Of a stretch of DNA of 64,000 nucleotides, positions 44,253 to 53,438 are shown piece by piece. The position numbers were made by a program, and so were the translations under genes. The DNA comes from an uncultured Lachnospiraceae bacterium (GTDB lineage: Bacteria > Bacillota > Clostridia > Lachnospirales > Lachnospiraceae). The stretch is taken from contig CADAOZ010000004.1 in the NCBI GenBank assembly GCA_902789735.1, positions 62,001 through 126,000 of the forward strand. The letters are read 5' to 3'. Below the pieces are notes generated by a model. That model worked only from the letters and a program-made list of their open reading frames with translations. It searched no databases and was not told where the DNA came from. Each line of letters begins with the position of its first letter. Position 1 is the first letter of the stretch.

Positions 44253-46077
44253 GGCAGCCACCTCCAATCGCGTGGACCGGGCAGAGCTGGGCGCAGAGGC
44301 CGCAGCCGGTGCAGAGACCGGGATCGATACAGACCTTACCGTCATTGATCACGATACCGGGACAGCCGATCTCCCGGATACAGCGTTTGCAGCCGATGCA
44401 CTTGCTCTGGTCAACGGACAGGGGCTGATCAGGTTTGACCAGGGCAATACAGGGCGATTTAAAGATAATTGCCTTAACGCCCTTCTGTGCCGCGGCACGC
44501 ACGACAGCGTCCACCGCCTTGTCCAGCTCCAGCGGATTGACGGTTTCAACGAATTCAAGTCCGATGCCTCTGAGGACCGCTTCAATGGAGACCTTGCTGA
44601 CCACCTCGCCCATCATGGTCCTGCCGGTACCGGGATGGGGCTGATGGCCGGTCATGGCCGTGGTGGAGTTATCCAGAATGATGACTGTCATCTCCGCCTG
44701 ATTATAGACCGCGTTAATGATTCCTGTGATCGCGGACGCGAAGAATGTGGAATCCCCGACAAAAGCAAAAGCGTTGGTATCCGGTTCTGTCCGGAAGACG
44801 CCCTGGGCGATATTGATGCCGGCTCCCATGCAGAGGCATGTATCGACCATATCAAGGGGCATGGCGTTGCCCAGTGTATAGCAGCCGATATCTCCGCAGA
44901 AGATAGTTTTTTTGCCCTTCATGGCTGTTTTGACCGCATAGAAGGAAGCCCTGTGGGGACATCCGGCGCACAGGACCGGCGGCCGGACCGGGATTTGCGG
45001 AGGTTCGGGCATGGCGGCTGTTTCCGCAGCAGCCCTTCCCAGGAAACTGTCCAGGGCGGCAGCGATCAGGTTGGGAGAATTCTCTCCGGCATTCGCGGCG
45101 TCACCGGTCAGTTTGCCTTTGATCTCCACGTTCAGATGATATTTGCCGGCTATATAGGTCAGTTCCCTTTCAATCACCGGATCCAGTTCCTCCAGGACCA
45201 GAACCTCATCCAGATCCTGCAGGTAAGTCACTGCCAGCTGTTCCGGGAAAGGATGAGGCGTCGCCACTTTGAGAATTCTGGGCGCATCCTCCAGATCCTG
45301 CAGGTTATCCAGAGTCAGGGCCAGGCTGATACCGCCGGCCGCGACACCCTTTCTGGCGGCACCGCTGCCTGCAAAGGAACCCCGTTCCGGAATAATGGCG
45401 TTCCGGCTGTATTCGGAGAAGACTTTGGACAGTTCCACATTCCTGGCCTCGATCTTTTTATGATTGGCATAGGAAAGGCGGGGGAAAATGACCCAGCGGG
45501 AGGAATCCTTTTTGAATCCGTCCGCGCTGTGATGTACATACTCGTCCTCATCCTTTACTTCAATGGAAGCATAGGCGTGGCAGATCCGGGTCGTAGGCCG
45601 GAAGAATACGGGGGTGCCGTATTTCTCAGAAAACTCATAGGCCTCCTGAATCATGTCATAGGCTTCCTGAACGGAACTGGGATCAAAGCAGGGCAGCTTG
45701 CTGAAATAAGAATAGTGCCTTGTATCCTGCTCTGTCTGGGAGGAAATGGGACCCGGATCGTCAGCGACCAGGATGACCATACCGCCCTTGACGCCGATAT
45801 ATTCCAGGCTCATCAGCGGATCGGAGGCGACATTGAGACCTACCTGTTTCATGGTGACCAGAACTCTGGCACCCGCGTAGGCGGCGCCGGCTGCCACTTC
45901 CATCGCGGACTTTTCATTGACGGACCATTCTACATATGTATCCTGGTTCCGGTATTTTGCGATCGTTTCCAGGGTTTCGGTGGAAGGCGTCCCCGGATAA
46001 CCCGCCGTCAGGTTCACACCTGCCGCGATGGCCCCGCGGGCTATGGCCGCATTTCCCATGAGGAACTCTGTATGCAT
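44245..46077 (-). CDS. iorA: Indolepyruvate:ferredoxin oxidoreductase alpha subunit
   Basis: A 610-aa alpha subunit. It oxidises indole-, phenyl- or hydroxyphenylpyruvate (from Trp, Phe, Tyr) to the aryl-acetyl-CoA, reducing ferredoxin. The N-terminus GNAAIARGAIAAGV and YPGTPSTE bind the 2-oxoacid side; TPP motif CGDIGCYTLGNAMP and FAFVGDSTFFASAI; and two 4Fe-4S motifs at the C-terminus (CIGCKRCIREIGCPG and CTGCGLCAQLCP). I use the ATG at 46077, with AAAGGAAG 5 nt upstream. It is first in the operon and has a near-consensus promoter at 46195-46223. Confidence 0.94.
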   Translation of the reverse strand: MHTEFLMGNAAIARGAIAAGVNLTAGYPGTPSTETLETIAKYRNQDTYVEWSVNEKSAMEVAAGAAYAGARVLVTMKQVGLNVASDPLMSLEYIGVKGGMVILVADDPGPISSQTEQDTRHYSYFSKLPCFDPSSVQEAYDMIQEAYEFSEKYGTPVFFRPTTRICHAYASIEVKDEDEYVHHSADGFKKDSSRWVIFPRLSYANHKKIEARNVELSKVFSEYSRNAIIPERGSFAGSGAARKGVAAGGISLALTLDNLQDLEDAPRILKVATPHPFPEQLAVTYLQDLDEVLVLEELDPVIERELTYIAGKYHLNVEIKGKLTGDAANAGENSPNLIAAALDSFLGRAAAETAAMPEPPQIPVRPPVLCAGCPHRASFYAVKTAMKGKKTIFCGDIGCYTLGNAMPLDMVDTCLCMGAGINIAQGVFRTEPDTNAFAFVGDSTFFASAITGIINAVYNQAEMTVIILDNSTTAMTGHQPHPGTGRTMMGEVVSKVSIEAVLRGIGLEFVETVNPLELDKAVDAVVRAAAQKGVKAIIFKSPCIALVKPDQPLSVDQSKCIGCKRCIREIGCPGIVINDGKVCIDPGLCTGCGLCAQLCPVHAIGGGCHD

Positions 46078-46194
46078 GTTTACTTCCTTTCTCAGCTCAG
46101 ACCGGGACTTTTGCATTCATCCGGCCGGAGCGCGTTCGTTTTGTTCTTTCTTTTTCCATATCTGAAAACAGATACCGAAAAAAAGCATATGATT

Positions 46195-46223
46195 AGTATA
46201 CTCCAGCGCTAAAATCCGTGCAA
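46195..46223 (-). promoter_or_regulatory. Promoter of the ior-sstT-sda-paaK operon
   Basis: On the minus strand TTGCAC (46223-46218), 17 bp, TATACT (46200-46195). Both boxes are near consensus. It lies about 118 bp upstream of the iorA start. Confidence 0.6.
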
Positions 46224-46303
46224 TGCAGGAAATCAAACGGTCAATTATGCATCGAAAATCGGAAAATGCTAAAATCCAGCCTGCAAAATCTTTTTTTGAA
46301 GAG

Positions 46304-46309
46304 TATAAT
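46304..46309 (+). promoter_or_regulatory. -10 box of malQ
   Basis: TATAAT 62 bp upstream of the malQ ATG. The -35 region (46281-46286) is a weak match. The malQ and ior promoters are divergent in the same intergenic region. Confidence 0.45.
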
Positions 46310-46371
46310 GAATATAAGAAAACCGTAATCCACTGCAGAAACTGCTTAAACTGCAGCAAACAGGAGGTAAG

Positions 46372-47889
46372 ATGAAAAGACAGGCTGGTGTATTGATGGC
46401 AGTCAGCAGTCTTCCGTCCAAATACGGAATGGGCTGTTTTTCTGTCGAAGCATATAAATTCATAGATTTTCTGGCGGCGTCGGGACAGTCCTGCTGGCAG
46501 ATCCTTCCCCTCAGTCCCACCGGACACGGGGAGCCCTGTGATTCTCCCTACAAAGCTTATTCCGCCTTTGCGGGCAATCCCTATTATATAGATCTGCAGG
46601 CCCTCATTGACGACGGCGCCCTGACGCAGGAGGAATGTGACGCGATCGACTGGGGCAGCGACCCCTCCACCGTTGACTACGACAAGATGGATCAGTACCG
46701 CATAAAACTGCTCCGGACCGCCTACGACAGGACCGATCTCAGCACGCATCCGGATTTTGTCCAGTTCTGCGCGGACAACGCCTGGTGGCTGGATGATTAC
46801 GCCCTGTTCATGTCCCTGAAGGACTTCTTCGGAGATATCCCCCATCAGGAATGGCCCGAGGATATCCGCATGCGCTGGGGCTTCGCTCTGGATTACTATA
46901 ACGAACATCTTTACTTCGACATCGAATTCCACAAATACCTGCAGTACTATTTCTTCCGCCAGTGGGAAGCGGTCAAGAAGTACGCCAATGAAAGGAATAT
47001 CCGGATCGTGGGCGATATCCCGATCTATGTAGCGCCGGACAGCGCGGATGTATGGGTCCATCCCGAACTCTTCCAGCTGGATGAGGAACATCTGCCGCAG
47101 GCCATCGCCGGCTGTCCCCCGGATGCTTTTTCCGCCACCGGACAGATCTGGGGCAACCCTCTGTACAGATGGGATTACCATAAATCGACCGGCTACAGCT
47201 GGTGGATGTCCCGCCTCTATCAGAATTTCCGCCTCTATGACATCATCCGCATCGACCACTTCCGCGGCTTTGACCAGTATTATTCGGTCCCCGCGGACGC
47301 GGAGTCTGCCCTGGAAGGCCATTGGGAAGACGGTCCCGGTATTGACTTCTTCAACTGCATGAACTGGATGCTGGGCCATAAGGATATCATTGCCGAAGAC
47401 CTGGGCACCATGACCCGGTCCGTACGCAAGCTTGTAAGGGATAGCACTTTCCCCAATATGAAAGTCATCCAGTTCGCCTTCGATCCCGAAGATCAGGGCG
47501 CTGCCGGAGATTACCTGCCCCACAACTTTAACCGCAACTGCGTGGTCTACACCGGTACCCATGACAATGATACCCTGGTGGGATGGTTTAAATCCGCCCC
47601 GGAGGAGGTCCGGCAGTTAGCCTGCGCTTATGTGGGCGTGCCGAACCTGAAGCCTTCCCAGGCCGCCGACGTATTTATCAGCCTGGCCATGACCAGCCAC
47701 GCCAATATATGTATCATTCCCATACAGGACTGGCTGGGACTTGGTACGGAAGCCAGAATGAATGTACCTGCCCGGCAGGCAGGCAACTGGGCATGGCGGA
47801 TGAAAGCCGGTGCCCTGACAAAGAAACTCGGTGAGAAGATGCTGCTCACTACCCAGGTTCACGGACGGCTGAACTGGGATAATTTCTGA
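46372..47889 (+). CDS. malQ: 4-alpha-glucanotransferase
   Basis: A 505-aa GH77 amylomaltase. It moves malto-oligosaccharide units between glucans. Seen: GVLMAVSSLPSKYGMG, PLSPTGHGEPCDSPYKA, and the catalytic set IRIDHFRGFDQYY (nucleophile Asp), IAEDLGTM (acid Glu) and TGTHDNDTLVGW. Length is normal for bacterial enzymes. The AGGAGG site is 4 nt upstream. It stands alone, in line with the cytoplasmic amylase (29438-30904) and glucosidase (59758-61452) of the window. A strong terminator at 47969-48034 follows. Confidence 0.96.
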   Translation: MKRQAGVLMAVSSLPSKYGMGCFSVEAYKFIDFLAASGQSCWQILPLSPTGHGEPCDSPYKAYSAFAGNPYYIDLQALIDDGALTQEECDAIDWGSDPSTVDYDKMDQYRIKLLRTAYDRTDLSTHPDFVQFCADNAWWLDDYALFMSLKDFFGDIPHQEWPEDIRMRWGFALDYYNEHLYFDIEFHKYLQYYFFRQWEAVKKYANERNIRIVGDIPIYVAPDSADVWVHPELFQLDEEHLPQAIAGCPPDAFSATGQIWGNPLYRWDYHKSTGYSWWMSRLYQNFRLYDIIRIDHFRGFDQYYSVPADAESALEGHWEDGPGIDFFNCMNWMLGHKDIIAEDLGTMTRSVRKLVRDSTFPNMKVIQFAFDPEDQGAAGDYLPHNFNRNCVVYTGTHDNDTLVGWFKSAPEEVRQLACAYVGVPNLKPSQAADVFISLAMTSHANICIIPIQDWLGLGTEARMNVPARQAGNWAWRMKAGALTKKLGEKMLLTTQVHGRLNWDNF

Positions 47890-47968
47890 TGCCATAAAAT
47901 AGAAAAACAATTCAGAAAACCAGCAAAACGAGATCCATCAGAATCTGGCGTCTCAGGACGCGCAGCAT

Positions 47969-48034
47969 AAAAGGCCGGTGACTGTGACCGGCAGAACATT
48001 GTTCTGTCCGGCGGTTTCAGTCACCGGCCTTTTT
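47969..48034. terminator. Nested-hairpin bidirectional terminator
   Basis: Stem AAAAGGCCGGTGACTG (47969-47984) with CAGTCACCGGCCTTTTT (48018-48034), with an inner hairpin CAGAAC/GTTCTG. It serves malQ (+) and the S66 peptidase gene (-). Confidence 0.85.
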
Positions 48035-48089
48035 ATATTTACATGTAAAAGTCATCCCGCGCAGCACAGCCGGGCTAAATCAAAGCTGT

Positions 48090-48935
48090 TCAGCTTCTGA
48101 ACTGTATCTTCTCGCCGAGCAGGACCGCCCTGGCACTGCCCTTATGTCCGACCCATTCCGTTTTCGCAACCGGAACGGAATCCGGTACGATTCCCAGCAC
48201 CAGTTCTTCTATTGACGGTTCGAGCTTTTCTCTCTCCATTTCCGTGAAGGTGCCCAGCAGGACTCCCTGCACGCAGTCAAAAACACCAAGCTGCTTATAT
48301 TGATGCAGGGCCGTGGCCATCTGATTAGGGCCTCCGCTCAAAGACTCCAGCAGCAGGATCGCCCCCTGCATACAGGGCCAGTAAGGCGTACCTGCCAGCT
48401 TCAGAAAGCAGCGGATGTTGCCGCCCAGAATCTTCCCTTCCATCTGCTGTCCCCGCATAAACTTCGGACACAGATCTTCCGGCGGAATCACTCCGGACAG
48501 GATTCGATCCCGGAAATAAAGTATTTGTTCCTCTTTATTTTCCCTGACCAGATTTCTGACCTGATAATTGATGACTGTTTTCCCGGTCTTTGCGATAATG
48601 GTGTTCAGGACCGTGGTCAGATCACTGTAGCCAAAGAAAGCAGCTCTGCTCTTTCCAATGGTCTCGTAATCCAGATAAGGCAGGACACCGTTGGCCAGGT
48701 CTCCTCCGGATACGTCAAAGATGAATTCCATGTCCGGATCCGCGAAAAACAGATTCAGAACATCCGCCTTCTCTTTTTCCAGCTTATAGCCTTCCGGATC
48801 GAAGAGATAGGGACTCACCTCAACAGACAGCCTTTCTCTTTCCAATGTCCGGCACAGCAGGTCAATGATTTCCCTGCGGCCCGGCTGCAGAGGATTGGAA
48901 CATGCCACTAAGGCAGCTTTTCTTTTTACAGACAC
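48090..48935 (-). CDS. LD-carboxypeptidase (S66) family protein
   Basis: A 281-aa S66 serine peptidase of the LdcA/MccF family. The nucleophile is Ser in FFGYSDLTTV, an SGGDLANGVLPYLDY segment precedes it, GGNIRCFLKLAGTPYWP is the typical middle stretch, and VGHKGSARAVLLGE carries the late His. LdcA trims the tetrapeptide of recycled murein; MccF-like members cleave nucleotide-peptide conjugates. The start is GTG with AGGAG 7 nt upstream. It lies 45 bp downstream of the channel gene and is likely co-transcribed; a joint function is not known. Confidence 0.88.
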   Translation of the reverse strand: MSVKRKAALVACSNPLQPGRREIIDLLCRTLERERLSVEVSPYLFDPEGYKLEKEKADVLNLFFADPDMEFIFDVSGGDLANGVLPYLDYETIGKSRAAFFGYSDLTTVLNTIIAKTGKTVINYQVRNLVRENKEEQILYFRDRILSGVIPPEDLCPKFMRGQQMEGKILGGNIRCFLKLAGTPYWPCMQGAILLLESLSGGPNQMATALHQYKQLGVFDCVQGVLLGTFTEMEREKLEPSIEELVLGIVPDSVPVAKTEWVGHKGSARAVLLGEKIQFRS

Positions 48936-48980
48936 TGTTTTTCTCCTGTGTACATCTGCAGCGAAAACAATTCCACTGTC

Positions 48981-51032
48981 TCAGTTACTTGCGATTACCA
49001 CCAGCAGATCATCCGGCAGCAGTTCATACTCCATCAGTTTCTTTCCGCCCCGGTTATCACCTGTCCATTTTGCCGGATTCAGAACAGGTTCGTTATACTC
49101 ATGCCTGGTGGATTTCGGATTACGGTTCACCAGCTGCTGGATCCCGATCAGGACTTCCTGCTTCCTGGCCGCCGCTTCCGACATGGTATAGAAATCTGTC
49201 TTTAGGACCGGACCGGTAAAGTTCATGTATGTTTTAGCTTTGCGCATATAGATTTCAGAACCGTTATTGCTGAGCAGCTCCTCAAACAGTTCATACAGCT
49301 CATGATATTCAGAAATCTGGGTCATGATCAGCGCTGTGACAGTACTGCCAACTACGAAATCACTGCGTCCGGTCAGCTCCGCCAGCTTGCGGTTGGCGCC
49401 AAGATTCATTTCACATGTGATATTGAAATCATAATTATGCTTACGCCGGATCTCCCGCAGGTAGATCAGCTGCATCAGGACATGTTCGTCTTCTTTACTC
49501 TGCTCTTCCATATCCTCTGTCAGCAGCATGATGCTGGTGACCTTTTCATCCAGGATCCGGTCCAGCACATCATAGTCGTATACATCCACGTTCTCGACAG
49601 GCGTCATCCAGAGCGCTTTATAGTTTTCCTGATTTGGCAATTTATATTCGTTCAGGTCAATCGGTTCATCATCCGCAAGGACGATCTCAACATCCTTGCA
49701 CATACCGGCGTAATAGCCGTCCAGCTCGAACAGGATCTGCTTGAGCATGGGACTGACGCCGACGATCAGAATTTTAACGGGATCCAGATCCAGCAGTTTC
49801 CTGGGCCGTATGTGATCTTCCCTGATCCGGTGCTCACTCTTACTGTCAGAAAGAATGTTGATCGGATCGTCGTCCTCCTCCAGGATGAAAAATTTGTCGA
49901 AATCCTTTAATGTCATTCTCCTGGGGAATGTCGGGAATGTCAGAAACGTATCCTGTTCCTTTTTCTGATGGACCTCATAATCACGTTCCAGCGCAGAATA
50001 TCCGGGTGTTTTTGGAATACCGCCAATCACGATGCTGTCTTCCAGATGATGATTGATCTCATGGATCTTCGTCTGATCTGTCAGGCTGTTGGCAGGGTGT
50101 AAATAATCACAGTAAATCTCATTCCCCTCATAATTGAAAAGCTCGGTATATACATAGGACAGGCCCACCTGTCTGCCGGCTCCAGCTATGATCTTGGCCA
50201 TGATGCGGGGATAAACGATCAGTTTCAGTCTCTTGCCGCCGGCCAGCCTGGCTTCCGCCTCATTGGCTTCATCCCTGATGACAGCCGTGATATAGACATC
50301 ACTGTTATCAATGTCTTCTGCTTCGATTTCATCCAGCTTGCCTTTACAGGCCAGGATAGCCTTGATCGTTTCAAAGTCATCCATGGCGTTGATAATAATG
50401 GACTTGCAGTCGTGCAGGGAGCAGATCTCCAGATCGTTGAAATCATAGATACAACCGGTCCTGCAGATCAGTTTTGTATGCCTGTCACTGCCCAGGGCAT
50501 TATGGATCTCATCCTCCATGTCCACAGCCCGTTCCTTATCCATGACAACAACTGGTACCATCCGGTGGTTCTTATTGGCTTCTATCAGTTCTCCCAGAAT
50601 CGCGATCGTTATGTCGTTATATCCCAGAACAACTGTATGCCCCTTCTCCAGGACACGTGATTTGCCCTTGGAGAGTGTCTCCATCTTCTCTTCCATGCCG
50701 TTGTTCAGGATACCGATCAGGGTACCTGTAAACAGAAGACCGAAGATGGTGATCAGGAACATGAAGAAAACATAAAGAAGGTTTCCTTCATCCCCCGCGA
50801 TCGTACCCGGATCAATGGCGTGCAGAAAACTCTGCCAGATCGATCCCCTGAGGCCCATATTTCCGACGATTATGGAGACAAGCAGTCCTGCCAGGATGAT
50901 ACACAGTAATGTAAAACCAAGCAGAACCCCTACTTTCGCGACCATACCTTTGGTCATCAGATTATCAAAGCGGTAGCTGAAACGTTCTTTTAGGGATGGA
51001 CGCCTGGAGCGCTTTGAACCGCTGGTGTTCAA
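48981..51032 (-). CDS. CASTOR/POLLUX-type ion channel with RCK-like domains
   Basis: A 683-aa membrane channel of the CASTOR/POLLUX/DMI1 group. Two membrane helices (about 30-58 and 85-108) bracket a pore-like IDPGTIAGDEGNLLYVF segment. The rest is cytosolic with two RCK-like Rossmann modules (GHTVVLGYNDITIAILGEL, then KILIVGVSPMLKQILFEL) for ligand or ion sensing. Plant relatives conduct Ca2+ or K+ in the nuclear envelope; bacterial ones are little studied. Start is TTG with AGGAGGT 8 nt upstream. A TTGTCA-N18-TATTAT promoter lies upstream. The S66 gene follows. Confidence 0.85.
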   Translation of the reverse strand: MNTSGSKRSRRPSLKERFSYRFDNLMTKGMVAKVGVLLGFTLLCIILAGLLVSIIVGNMGLRGSIWQSFLHAIDPGTIAGDEGNLLYVFFMFLITIFGLLFTGTLIGILNNGMEEKMETLSKGKSRVLEKGHTVVLGYNDITIAILGELIEANKNHRMVPVVVMDKERAVDMEDEIHNALGSDRHTKLICRTGCIYDFNDLEICSLHDCKSIIINAMDDFETIKAILACKGKLDEIEAEDIDNSDVYITAVIRDEANEAEARLAGGKRLKLIVYPRIMAKIIAGAGRQVGLSYVYTELFNYEGNEIYCDYLHPANSLTDQTKIHEINHHLEDSIVIGGIPKTPGYSALERDYEVHQKKEQDTFLTFPTFPRRMTLKDFDKFFILEEDDDPINILSDSKSEHRIREDHIRPRKLLDLDPVKILIVGVSPMLKQILFELDGYYAGMCKDVEIVLADDEPIDLNEYKLPNQENYKALWMTPVENVDVYDYDVLDRILDEKVTSIMLLTEDMEEQSKEDEHVLMQLIYLREIRRKHNYDFNITCEMNLGANRKLAELTGRSDFVVGSTVTALIMTQISEYHELYELFEELLSNNGSEIYMRKAKTYMNFTGPVLKTDFYTMSEAAARKQEVLIGIQQLVNRNPKSTRHEYNEPVLNPAKWTGDNRGGKKLMEYELLPDDLLVVIASN

Positions 51033-51335
51033 TTTCCGTCACCTCCTGCAAATATTTATGCCTATAAAGCACATTCATATATAATATTTTATACATACAG
51101 CACATGACAAGTTTTTTTGTCAGACAGTTTCCTATCTGCATGTCTGTACAATTATATATCATTGTAAAAAGGCATTCCATTCTGTTTTATCACTTTACGG
51201 CATGTCGTATCATCTTTCACGAGTACGAATCCATCTATCGCAAGGCTTTATTTCGCTGTTAATAGCTATTGCTAATATTATATGGATAAAACCAGACTGC
51301 AGTTATGATTTTTTTAACACAGATTTAACGTGAAT

Positions 51336-51379
51336 GTCTGCATGGTGCAGACCATTTGCTCCTGCGCGCGTCGTATAAT
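51336..51379 (+). promoter_or_regulatory. Promoter and dyad of the DUF4230 gene
   Basis: TATAAT at 51374-51379, with a dyad GTCTGC-N5-GCAGAC (51336-51341 and 51347-51352) over the -35 zone. A regulator may bind there. The rest of 51033-51421 is A/T-rich divergent promoter DNA without a gene. Confidence 0.45.
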
Positions 51380-51421
51380 GACAATTATGCGAAAAAGCCA
51401 TAGTAAAGGGAGGAAATGAAA

Positions 51422-52192
51422 ATGTCAGATTTGCCAAATGTACCGAATGAAGAAGAGTTTCTGGAACGTGTGGAAAAAGCCGCCAGAAAAGGCGCGGCTT
51501 CAGGGACCAGAAAAGGACGATTCCTTTCGCTGATCCCGCTGCTTCTCTTAATTGCTTTAACTGTCTTTCTGTACAACAGGATCACCGGCATATCACATAT
51601 TTTAGACAGGGAAACACCGGTAGAAGGCCATGATCTCACATTGGAAAATCATGGACCTATGGGCTATACTGTCGCGGATTTTGCGGAAGCGGTCCTGGGA
51701 GATTCTCAGCAGCTCAAAAAACTGGAAGTATATACAGTCAACATTTCAGATGCTACGACTCTTACGAATACTGGTCTGCTGAACTTCAAAGTGTTCACAA
51801 AGACCCAGATTCTGACATATCATGGCATTGCCACCTATACGGTCGATCTTACCGGTCTGAATGAAGACAGCTTTAAACTCGATGATGAAAACAAAAAGCT
51901 GATCATGTATATTCCACATACAGTCCTGGAAACCATCAATGTTCCCAGTGATCAGATTGAATTCGGTGATACTGAAAGAGGATTCCTGGCTTTTGGTGAT
52001 ATAAAGCTGACCCAGGAGGAATCCGCCAAGGTACAGACAGAAGCAAGGACAAAAATGGAAGAAAAACTGAAGGAAGAAAAAACTTCTGAAGAAGCAGACC
52101 GTTTCGCCAAGATGTCGGTCTGGGAACTTTATCAGCCGATCATCTCAAACATGGATCCGGAATATCAGCTTGAAGTTGAGTTCTCTGAATAG
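51422..52192 (+). CDS. DUF4230 family membrane protein
   Basis: A 256-aa protein with one membrane helix at about residues 34-54 (LSLIPLLLLIALTVFLYN) and a long outer domain of the DUF4230 type, with LTNTGLLNFKVFTKTQILTY, GIATYTVDLTGL and MYIPHTVLETINV. The C-terminal third is a charged helix (EESAKVQTEARTKMEEKLKEE). I use the ATG at 51422, which sits at a better distance from GGGAGG than the one at 51416. The role of DUF4230 is unknown; its plan resembles anti-sigma or stress-envelope proteins only loosely. Confidence 0.8.
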   Translation: MSDLPNVPNEEEFLERVEKAARKGAASGTRKGRFLSLIPLLLLIALTVFLYNRITGISHILDRETPVEGHDLTLENHGPMGYTVADFAEAVLGDSQQLKKLEVYTVNISDATTLTNTGLLNFKVFTKTQILTYHGIATYTVDLTGLNEDSFKLDDENKKLIMYIPHTVLETINVPSDQIEFGDTERGFLAFGDIKLTQEESAKVQTEARTKMEEKLKEEKTSEEADRFAKMSVWELYQPIISNMDPEYQLEVEFSE

Positions 52193-52220
52193 ATATAGGA
52201 TAAATATCTCACAAAACATT

Positions 52221-52264
52221 AAACTGCTGTATGCTTTTGGCTTTTCAAAAACATACAGCAGTTT
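52221..52264. terminator. Bidirectional terminator
   Basis: A 13-bp stem AAACTGCTGTATG/CATACAGCAGTTT (52221-52233 with 52252-52264) between convergent genes, with a T-rich tail on the plus strand. Confidence 0.75.
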
Positions 52265-52281
52265 CTTCATTGTTTTTGGGT

Positions 52282-52947
52282 TCACATAACTAACCTGTAA
52301 ATAAGGACGATTCCATATACTATGAGCAGGCAGACCGGCGAACCCCTGAGTATGTTACTGATATCCTGGCCGCTGAGCGACATGTGTACAAAAATCGAAA
52401 TGAATACGTACCAGTAAACAATTGCCTGCCAGCCTTGTCTGCAGTAATTCAGCAGATAGCTGTGCATAAGGACCAGGGAAGCGGTTCCGCAGATCACAGG
52501 CGCCGCGGAAACCAGAACCAGCTGAATGGCCCGCAGCACAGGGTGCAGGCTGGTCTTGAATTCCACACAGCCAAGCTGCGTTCCCCGCGGGATCAAACTG
52601 ATCCGGGTCACTCTGGCGCCGGTAAGCACCGCCAGCAGGGCATGGCTGAATTCATGATGTACAGTTCCGATGAATGTCAGGTAATTTCCTAAATAAAAGG
52701 CAGCCGCAGGGCCAAGCGGAACCGCCAGCAGGCTGATCATGATTTCCGACAGGAATTCAATCAGTTTCCCAATCACCAGAAAGGCGATCCAGCAGATCAG
52801 CACATCCAACGCAGCCCTTGTAAACATATTCGATTGTATTAATTCCAGGATATTCTCAAATTCCGGCAAGGAAGCCTCCCTTATGACATAACGTTCCAAG
52901 CTGCTCATTCGGCCGTCTTCCTGCAAACCGGTTACCCGGTTTTCCAT
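52282..52947 (-). CDS. Metalloprotease-like membrane protein (HEXXH, M50-like)
   Basis: A 221-aa multi-pass membrane protein. HHEFSHALLAVLTGARV holds a HEXXH zinc motif inside a membrane-proximal helix, as in site-2 or M50-like proteases, and SGQDISNIL may supply the third ligand. Four or five hydrophobic segments are visible. The ATG overlaps the flavodoxin stop (TGATG), so the two are translated together. A membrane protease acting with a flavodoxin is not a usual pair, so the link is only positional. Confidence 0.7.
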   Translation of the reverse strand: MENRVTGLQEDGRMSSLERYVIREASLPEFENILELIQSNMFTRAALDVLICWIAFLVIGKLIEFLSEIMISLLAVPLGPAAAFYLGNYLTFIGTVHHEFSHALLAVLTGARVTRISLIPRGTQLGCVEFKTSLHPVLRAIQLVLVSAAPVICGTASLVLMHSYLLNYCRQGWQAIVYWYVFISIFVHMSLSGQDISNILRGSPVCLLIVYGIVLIYRLVM

Positions 52948-53357
52948 CAGCCCTCCATCATTTTACGGGCAAACGCCTCCGCCTCATGCAGATCCTGCTG
53001 GTTGGGCCTGCCTTTATGCATGGGACCGAAAGAACCTCTGCAGTAGAATTCTTCTTTTGCCATGGGGATGTTCTTTTCCGCCAGCAGTTTGGCGACCTGC
53101 TTATAAGTGGATTTGACCATACATGCTGTACTGAAGTTGACAACTTTACCGACTTTGACGTCTATGTTAGAAATGAACTGCTTAACCTGATTATCTACAT
53201 CAAAGCCATAAACAGAGCTTCCCAGGAACAGAAGATCGACATCCTCCAGCAGGGGCACATCGATGGTCTCTGCCGGCAGACCGGTCGCCTTGCTGATGGC
53301 AAGGGCCAGTTTCTGTGTATTTCCGCCTCTTGTATAATATCGGATTGCTGCTTTCAT
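52947..53357 (-). CDS. Flavodoxin family protein
   Basis: A 136-aa short flavodoxin. The phosphate loop YYTRGGNTQKLA is at the N-terminus, DLLFLGSSVYGFDVDN is the second flavin loop and FSTACMVKSTYKQV the third. Ribosome site AGGAGG. Driven by a strong promoter (53405-53433) and coupled to the M50-like gene. Distinct from the flavodoxin at 8143. Redox partner unknown. Confidence 0.88.
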   Translation of the reverse strand: MKAAIRYYTRGGNTQKLALAISKATGLPAETIDVPLLEDVDLLFLGSSVYGFDVDNQVKQFISNIDVKVGKVVNFSTACMVKSTYKQVAKLLAEKNIPMAKEEFYCRGSFGPMHKGRPNQQDLHEAEAFARKMMEG

Positions 53358-53404
53358 ATATGTTTCCTCCTAACGAATTTAGCTCAATTCAATTTTACGC
53401 AACG

Positions 53405-53433
53405 ATATTAGCACGCAAACATATATATGTCAA
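53405..53433 (-). promoter_or_regulatory. Near-consensus promoter of the flavodoxin-M50 pair
   Basis: On the minus strand TTGACA (53433-53428), 17 bp, TAATAT (53410-53405), about 48 bp upstream of the flavodoxin ATG and starting right after the deoC stop. Confidence 0.75.
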
Positions 53434-53438
53434 TATTT

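Noticed and set aside
44203-46212. Plus-strand open frame (669 codons)
   Set aside because: Opposite iorA, a certain gene; arises from codon bias.
46117-47562. Long minus-strand open frame (481 codons) across malQ
   Set aside because: Antisense shadow of malQ; no ribosome site and no recognisable domain, while malQ on the other strand is full-length with all catalytic motifs.
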